Shown here: in pieces, positions 59,491 through 64,000 of the stretch
Layout of the letters: every line of letters begins with the position of its first letter
How positions within the stretch are numbered: position 1 is the first letter of the stretch
Source of the DNA: Methanobacterium sp. UBA375
GTDB taxonomy: Archaea; Methanobacteriota; Methanobacteria; Methanobacteriales; Methanobacteriaceae
DNA length: 64,000 bases
Direction: 5' to 3'
NCBI GenBank assembly: GCA_002495625.1
Contig: DAGC01000003.1
Span: 124,001 to 188,000 of the forward strand
The notes under the pieces: model-generated
The model's input: the letters and a program-made list of their open reading frames with translations, nothing else
Databases searched by the model: none
Told to the model about the DNA's origin: nothing
Program-made: the position numbers and the translations under genes

Positions 59491-60099
59491 GAAAATATTT
59501 CTACGAGTATCTAATGATACATCCACTTTATTTGATATAAGTGTATAAAAACTCTCGTCATTAGTCCGGTACTTAAGATGGATAGCCCCCGCAATAAAAT
59601 CCACAGCTTGGATTCCATTTGAACTATGCGAAGACTCATGCCTAATGTCTAACTCGGCAGGAGTTTTTAAATCAATATAGCGATTGAAATCGACTATATT
59701 TTTATAAGGTAAAAATTTGTCAATAACAATAATAGTCTTATTGTTTGATGTTTCGTCTAATAATTCACTTAATAATTGGGCAATCATATAATTATGTATA
59801 ACAAATTTTTTATCACGTAGATGGCTATGAATCCAACCTTTATTTAGAGCCAGATAAGATATGGATACGTTTTTTAATGCTATACATTCTAAAACTCTCC
59901 TTTTAGTAGTTTTTGATGAATTTGAGAATTTTAATTCCGCTTTCTTATATTTCTTAGATAAACCTTGACGAACTGTTTTAATGCACCTGTTTATGGTTTT
60001 TTCTTCATCAACACAAAGACAAGCAACAATAAAATATTTACTTGACTTAGGAGTGAAACCAAGATCCCCGGATTCATCTAAGAACATATATTTCAACAT
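59479..60099 (-). CDS. DUF3800 domain protein
   Basis: Protein of 206 residues of the DUF3800 family, an RNase H-like fold often found near mobile or defence genes. The N-terminal motif is MFLDESGDLGF and the C-terminal one is GIQAVDFIAGAIHLKY, with Asp residues at catalytic-type places. The start at 60099 is chosen by GGGAG 6 bases upstream and because it begins right before the domain. Base composition is more AT-rich than most neighbours, which suggests recent gain. It is divergent from an unknown gene, 157 bases apart. Confidence 0.8.
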   Translation of the reverse strand: MLKYMFLDESGDLGFTPKSSKYFIVACLCVDEEKTINRCIKTVRQGLSKKYKKAELKFSNSSKTTKRRVLECIALKNVSISYLALNKGWIHSHLRDKKFVIHNYMIAQLLSELLDETSNNKTIIVIDKFLPYKNIVDFNRYIDLKTPAELDIRHESSHSSNGIQAVDFIAGAIHLKYRTNDESFYTLISNKVDVSLDTRRNIFRKR

Positions 60100-60256
60100 C
60101 AAAACTCCCATTACTCTTTTCTTAATCAATAATACTTATTGAATATTAGTTCTTATTCTAAGTATTTTATAGTAACTATTATTATATTGTAAATGAATAA
60201 GTTATTTTACACAAGTTTTATTGAATATATAAATAAATTTAAGGGATGGCATTTAT

Positions 60257-61408
60257 ATGGGAGGAAAACATCGAAAAATTGATGTATTAATTAAAAATTT
60301 ATTGTCAAATGGGGATAAATTTGGATGGGAATTAGAATCAACAGTTTTAAGGGAAAAAATTCCCAAACATGGTGAGGAAATTAATGACATTAGAAAAGCA
60401 TTCTATTATGCATTAAACAAACTCTTAGAAAATGAGGAAATAAAAATAATAAAGTATAAACCAAGGGGACTTATAAAACAATCGTTCAGTCCACATTCAT
60501 TCCAATTTACTCTTTCTGAAAGGTTAACTCGCCCGGGTATTAAAGAATTACTCAATGATATGGATAAAAATATTGATTCATATCGTGAAATAAGAGAGCT
60601 GTTCAAAGAAAAATTAAGTCACTTATACGATTTTGAAGACAAGAAATGGGATTATTTAAAGACTTGGATATTTTCTGCAACTCCTCATCAAATAACTAAC
60701 CTTTTAGGGACAACTTATGATCTAAAGAAGATAGAAAATGAATTAAATAAAATGGATCCTGAGCAAAAACAGGCATTATATTCTGTTAAAAATCTTAAAG
60801 AGGGACAAAAACCTAACGAAATGGAAAAATATATATTCACACTATTTAATAGCCGATTAGGGGATGAATATCACATAGCATTATTATTGGAACATTTTTC
60901 TAGATATTCTGATAAAAAAAACATGAGATTATGGTTTTATCCTTGTGCACCAGAAGATTATGACAACTTGTTGCCAGATTACGATTACCTGCCAGACACA
61001 TTCCTTCCAGATGAAGTCAGACCGAAACCAAACACACCTCAGGAAGAAAGAACCCTAACATTAAACGGAACAATAGATATAATGTTATACAACTATTATC
61101 AAGTGGATATAGATGGAGTTTGGTCTAAAGATTTAGCATTATCTTTTGCAGGTTTTTATCCCCCTCATAGAACTTTTGAAGATAATCTGGATTTGGCTTT
61201 TGAATACACAATGGACATAATGTCATTATATACCGAAAATGATCAAAAACTATTCAATAATATCCTGGCCAAAGCTCTGAGCGATGAACCTAGATCGATA
61301 CAAGTCCTCTTAAAATTTTGGAAAAAAATGGAAAAACTAAGTTATGATGACAGGTTAACACAGATTTTAGGTATCCTCTCAAAAAGTCCTAATCGATTTC
61401 CATTTTAA
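60257..61408 (+). CDS. Uncharacterised protein in an accessory island
   Basis: Protein of 383 residues with no recognised family. The N-terminal 90 residues are basic and could be a winged helix (GWELESTVLREKIPKHGEEIND, then IKIIKYKPRGLIKQ). The middle is helical (about 95-200). A region rich in Tyr, Pro and Asp follows (PCAPEDYDNLLPDYDYLPD near 235-253). No transmembrane segment, signal peptide or clear catalytic motif is visible. GGGATGG lies before the ATG. It shares a divergent promoter region with the DUF3800 gene, so the two may act together. Confidence 0.65.
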   Translation: MGGKHRKIDVLIKNLLSNGDKFGWELESTVLREKIPKHGEEINDIRKAFYYALNKLLENEEIKIIKYKPRGLIKQSFSPHSFQFTLSERLTRPGIKELLNDMDKNIDSYREIRELFKEKLSHLYDFEDKKWDYLKTWIFSATPHQITNLLGTTYDLKKIENELNKMDPEQKQALYSVKNLKEGQKPNEMEKYIFTLFNSRLGDEYHIALLLEHFSRYSDKKNMRLWFYPCAPEDYDNLLPDYDYLPDTFLPDEVRPKPNTPQEERTLTLNGTIDIMLYNYYQVDIDGVWSKDLALSFAGFYPPHRTFEDNLDLAFEYTMDIMSLYTENDQKLFNNILAKALSDEPRSIQVLLKFWKKMEKLSYDDRLTQILGILSKSPNRFPF

Positions 61409-61555
61409 CATTAAAACGAATAAATGTTATCAAACAAGCTTACTATATTAAAATATGATTATTCAAATGGTGAATAATTTAAGGAGTTTTAATTCCTAGC
61501 ATAAATTAATTACTAAAAGTTCCATAGATCTTTTAACTATCAAAAATAACGTCTA

Positions 61556-62221
61556 TTACGATTTTTCCTGTTTATCTGGACTGTTTAAGGTCTGTTGGGT
61601 GAGTGCCGGTTGAATGAAATGTTCTAAATCCTCCCAAAATCTTTCCTGATTTATCCCTCTGGCTTCCAATATCATTCTGAAAACAGGACTGACGTTTAAG
61701 GCGTTCATGGTAATCATGGTAAAATAAATCGACATCTCCACTGGATCCAGATCATCTCGGATGTTTCCTTCTTCAATACCCTGTAGAAATGCTTCCACCA
61801 CCAATCGCCACATTCCAGTGGCCAGTGTGGTAGCTTCTTTTGCATCTTCATTATCTGTATTGATAAAACGTTCGGATCCGGCATATATATATAAACGGAA
61901 CTCATCAGGATGTGATTTTGAAAATTCATGCATCCCTTCACTCATAGCTTTTATCTTGGTTAGACCATCCACATCCAGTTTGGAAGAATCTTCATATATT
62001 TTATACAACACCTGTACGATGCGCCGATAAACTGCGAAGAATAATGCTTCTTTGTTTTTGAAGTAGTAATAGAGCAGTGCCTTGTTAACTTCTGCTTCAT
62101 TTGCTATCTCATCCATGGTAACGTTGGTGTAGCCCTTGGCGAAGAAGAGTTTCTCTGCTGCAACGATGATTTCATTGCGTCTCTGTTCCCTTTCTCGTTT
62201 CCTTCTATCTGCGATCGCCAT
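61556..62221 (-). CDS. TetR-family transcriptional regulator
   Basis: Repressor of 221 residues. The N-terminal helix-turn-helix (about 10-55) reads RNEIIVAAEKLFFAKGYTNVT, then MDEIANEAEVNKALLYYYFKNKEALF, the TetR signature. The C-terminal ligand/dimer domain has no assigned ligand. The ATG at 62221 is preferred over an upstream TTG (62236). It is divergent from the MtrA-like gene, and similar TTAAC/GTTAA palindromes lie beside both genes, so it probably controls both. Confidence 0.9.
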   Translation of the reverse strand: MAIADRRKREREQRRNEIIVAAEKLFFAKGYTNVTMDEIANEAEVNKALLYYYFKNKEALFFAVYRRIVQVLYKIYEDSSKLDVDGLTKIKAMSEGMHEFSKSHPDEFRLYIYAGSERFINTDNEDAKEATTLATGMWRLVVEAFLQGIEEGNIRDDLDPVEMSIYFTMITMNALNVSPVFRMILEARGINQERFWEDLEHFIQPALTQQTLNSPDKQEKS

Positions 62222-62252
62222 ATTGTCAAGCCCCAATAATCAAACGTATAAG

Positions 62253-62267
62253 TTAACCAATAGTTAA
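62253..62267. promoter_or_regulatory. Putative TetR operator next to the tetR gene
   Basis: TTAACCAATAGTTAA is a dyad with 5-base arms TTAAC/GTTAA and a 5-base spacer, about 32 bases upstream of the tetR ATG. Its AATAGTTAAT part matches the palindrome upstream of the MtrA-like gene, which suggests the same protein binds both. Confidence 0.5.
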
Positions 62268-62438
62268 TTTGTTGATTCTGTTTTTAATATATAATTTTCC
62301 TTATAAATTAAATAATGAACCACGACTCCCCCTTATTGAGGATGCCATAAGTTTGTCTGTAAATCGGAATTTTATAAAGTAAAACCCCCGATTGACCATC
62401 CACAAAATATATATTTCATTAACTACAATTTAAAATAT

Positions 62439-62467
62439 AACTAATAGTTAATAATTAACTGTTAGTT
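62439..62467. promoter_or_regulatory. 29-base palindrome, putative TetR operator of the MtrA-like gene
   Basis: AACTAATAGTTAAT (62439-62452) and ATTAACTGTTAGTT (62454-62467) form an inverted repeat around one central base, with 13 of 14 positions paired. It ends 26 bases before the ATG at 62494, just upstream of the ribosome binding site AAGGAGAT. The two halves are themselves dyads (TAACTA-A-TAGTTA, and TTAACT-GTT-AGTTAA), as if two repressor dimers bind side by side. Confidence 0.6.
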
Positions 62468-62493
62468 AAAAAAGTTAAGGAGATGGAAAGACC

Positions 62494-63042
62494 ATGACCA
62501 ATAAAAAAACACCTGCCGAAGGATGGCCTATATTAGTAGGAGATTATGCCATTGGAGAACCAGAAAACCCTGTGGCTGTGGTGACTTTAGGCTCCCATAT
62601 GGAAGACATGCCTGTTAAAGCTGGAGCTGCAATTTCTGGATCATTACACACTGAAAATTTAGGTATCGAAAAGGTTATGGGAAATATAATATCCAATCCT
62701 AACCTCAGATACCTGGTCGTTTGCGGATCAGAGGTGCAGGGCCATATAACCGGTCAAACCATAAAAGCACTCCATGAAAATGGTGTTGAACCCGAAAAAA
62801 GGAAAATAATAGGCGCTACTGGGGCCATCCCCTACATCGAAAATATACCCCTGGAGGGAATAGAAAGATTCAGATCACAGGTAGAAATGGTGGACCTGGT
62901 GGATACCGAAGACGGGTCAGAAATTACTGCGCAGATACAAGGATGTATAGAAAAGGACCCCGGAGCAGTTGAAGAGGAAACAGTCATCATCAAATTACCG
63001 GAAAATAAAGGGAAATCGGATTTAGAAACAGAGAACACCTGA
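62494..63042 (+). CDS. Soluble MtrA-like corrinoid protein
   Basis: Protein of 182 residues similar to subunit A of tetrahydromethanopterin S-methyltransferase, the corrinoid carrier of the Mtr complex. The cobalt-ligating His84 lies in GSEVQGHITGQTIKALHENG, and YLVVCGSEVQGH and IGATGAIPYIENI match MtrA. Normal MtrA has a C-terminal transmembrane helix; this protein ends in a polar tail (KLPENKGKSDLETENT) and is thus soluble. No other mtr gene is nearby. It is probably a paralog regulated by the divergent TetR gene and may carry methyl groups between soluble enzymes, as proposed for MtxA in Methanosarcina. Confidence 0.88.
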   Translation: MTNKKTPAEGWPILVGDYAIGEPENPVAVVTLGSHMEDMPVKAGAAISGSLHTENLGIEKVMGNIISNPNLRYLVVCGSEVQGHITGQTIKALHENGVEPEKRKIIGATGAIPYIENIPLEGIERFRSQVEMVDLVDTEDGSEITAQIQGCIEKDPGAVEEETVIIKLPENKGKSDLETENT

Positions 63043-63119
63043 TTTCTATTTATTATTTTTTTATTAATTAGTAGAATTCCTTTCATATTAATTTACAGAA
63101 TTCCTTTCTGATTATTTGC

Positions 63120-63635
63120 ATGAAATTATTTGGTTTATTTATAGATCCATACCTATATTATTACCAGATAGAAATGAAAACTTCTAAACTACTTTTAAGA
63201 CTTCAACAGGATATCGAAACGTATAAATCAAAGGTAAAATCTAATCCGGACTGTTTGGATGAAAATAATAAGTCAGTGCAGTGCGCTGTTTCCAGATACA
63301 ACCTCCAAAATTTCCGTGAGATATTGAATTTATCACCCGATGAAGTCCATGGAGATGTTGATGAAGAGAAGTTACACGACCTAGAAAATAGGGTGGAAGG
63401 ATACTTCGAGTTACACGGTCCAGTGGACGAAGAATTCAAGGAGTTCATCAAACTCATATGCATATACTTAACCTTCATCGCAGTAAAACCCTTACACCCA
63501 CCGGGTATCGGGTTTGGTGATGGAACCACCGTGTACCAAGAGGGAGATATTTACTTCTGCACCGCTAAACGGCTGCACATAGACGAGGAATACAGCTTAT
63601 GCAGGTGTTGTATTAGCCAGTCAATAGTAGATTAA
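63120..63635 (+). CDS. DUF2115 (UPF0305) family protein
   Basis: Methanogen-specific conserved protein of 171 residues. The family pattern is seen in the central helices and the C-terminal FIKLICIYLTFIAVKPLHPPG, followed by a Cys-containing end (IYFCTAKRLHIDEEYSLCRCC) that may bind metal. The function is unknown. The start could also be a later in-frame Met (MKTSKLLL). Its stop overlaps the convergent phosphatase gene by 4 bases. Confidence 0.72.
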   Translation: MKLFGLFIDPYLYYYQIEMKTSKLLLRLQQDIETYKSKVKSNPDCLDENNKSVQCAVSRYNLQNFREILNLSPDEVHGDVDEEKLHDLENRVEGYFELHGPVDEEFKEFIKLICIYLTFIAVKPLHPPGIGFGDGTTVYQEGDIYFCTAKRLHIDEEYSLCRCCISQSIVD

Positions 63636-64000
63636 CTAAATTCGATGAAAACAGGCATGTGATCACTGTATTCAATCCATTCTTCATAGTTTCCTATGGT
63701 AAATTGTTTTATGTCATCTAAAACTGCCTTTGGCATAAACATATAATCGATATGATAATCCTTGTCCTCATGTCTGTACATAAAAAACGTCTTATCTAAT
63801 TCTTCTCCAAAATCTTTGTTATTTAAGTAGTGATAAGAACTAACAATTTGATATTTATCCAAAAGGTTCACCACATCTATCAAATCTCCATATAAAGGGT
63901 AGGATACTGAAAAGTTCACATTCCAATTGAAATCCCCCATGACCATAGTTTTTTCATCAAGTTTATCCTGATATTCATTTAATCCTGTCCATACTTGCCC
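63632..64000 (-). CDS. Endonuclease/exonuclease/phosphatase-family protein, C-terminal part (cut by window edge)
   Basis: The last 122 codons of a protein with the endonuclease/exonuclease/phosphatase fold. The motif MVMGDFNWN (catalytic Asp and Asn) lies near the visible start and the C-terminal catalytic pair is YSDHMPVFIEF (the SDHxP motif); HIDYMFMPK lies between. The N-terminal half lies beyond base 64000. Relatives act on DNA, RNA or phosphoesters, so the substrate is open. Confidence 0.85.
   Translation of the reverse strand, partial: GQVWTGLNEYQDKLDEKTMVMGDFNWNVNFSVSYPLYGDLIDVVNLLDKYQIVSSYHYLNNKDFGEELDKTFFMYRHEDKDYHIDYMFMPKAVLDDIKQFTIGNYEEWIEYSDHMPVFIEFS

Overview
The window looks like a chromosome segment of a methanogen of the order Methanobacteriales, most like Methanobacterium. 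The evidence is methanogen coenzyme genes (mfnD, mfnF, a beta-RFAP synthase, cofH, a homoaconitase small subunit, an MtrA paralog), archaeal tetraether-lipid genes (carS, tes), deoxyhypusine synthase, Alba and a histone. Two surface enzymes carry pseudomurein-binding repeats, and a pseudomurein-type wall is specific to Methanobacteriales and Methanopyrus. The DNA is AT-rich, with TATA boxes, GGAGGTGA-type ribosome binding sites and T-tract terminators. No rRNA, insertion sequence, integrase or CRISPR array was seen.

Layout. 1-4.6 kb: polX (cut by the left edge) and rnhC, then feoB behind an iron-type DtxR repressor with operator-like palindromes. 4.6-10 kb: a signalling operon (MEDS/six-PAS histidine kinase, single-domain response regulator, receiver-kinase). 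10.4-15.3 kb: alba, small membrane-anchored proteins, a pseudomurein-binding enzyme, a zinc-ribbon/HEAT/NERD protein and two decayed genes. 15.4-21 kb: an ABC-2 exporter, a CBS regulator, deoxyhypusine synthase, pyrF and a TRAM protein. 21.3-26 kb: a cobalt/nickel uptake cluster (cbiMNQO, a NicO transporter, a second cbiO). 26-28 kb: the two-gene homocysteine/sulfur module. 28-41.8 kb: housekeeping genes (tldD, AMMECR1, NOG1-type GTPase, hsp20, thiN, ribL, a Mur ligase, hisA, mntP, truA) and a large wall-binding transglutaminase. 41.9-53.8 kb: a nuclease-fold protein, wecB, methanofuran, lipid and methanopterin genes, pcm and e-mtaB. 53.9-58 kb: zinc-ribbon proteins, tRNA-Phe and tRNA-Val, a GerW/DUF2953 pair and a histone. 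58.2-64 kb: cofH, a strong candidate structured RNA, a small accessory island, a TetR/MtrA-paralog module, a DUF2115 protein and an endonuclease/exonuclease/phosphatase gene cut by the right edge.

Most interesting. (1) An unassigned GC-rich structured RNA with its own TATA box and T-tract at about 59402-59470. (2) A TetR regulator divergent from a soluble MtrA-like corrinoid protein, with matching palindromic operators next to both genes. (3) Several genes with good ribosome binding sites but no ATG/GTG/TTG at the expected place (ATA, ATT or CTG instead). (4) A leader hairpin with a U-tract before a wall-binding protein. (5) A shared N-terminal zinc-ribbon module on three otherwise different proteins, one of them a HEAT-NERD protein. 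(6) A GerW-DUF2953 gene pair like the Firmicutes ytfJ-ytfI pair. All functional calls rest on reading motifs by eye; no database search was run.
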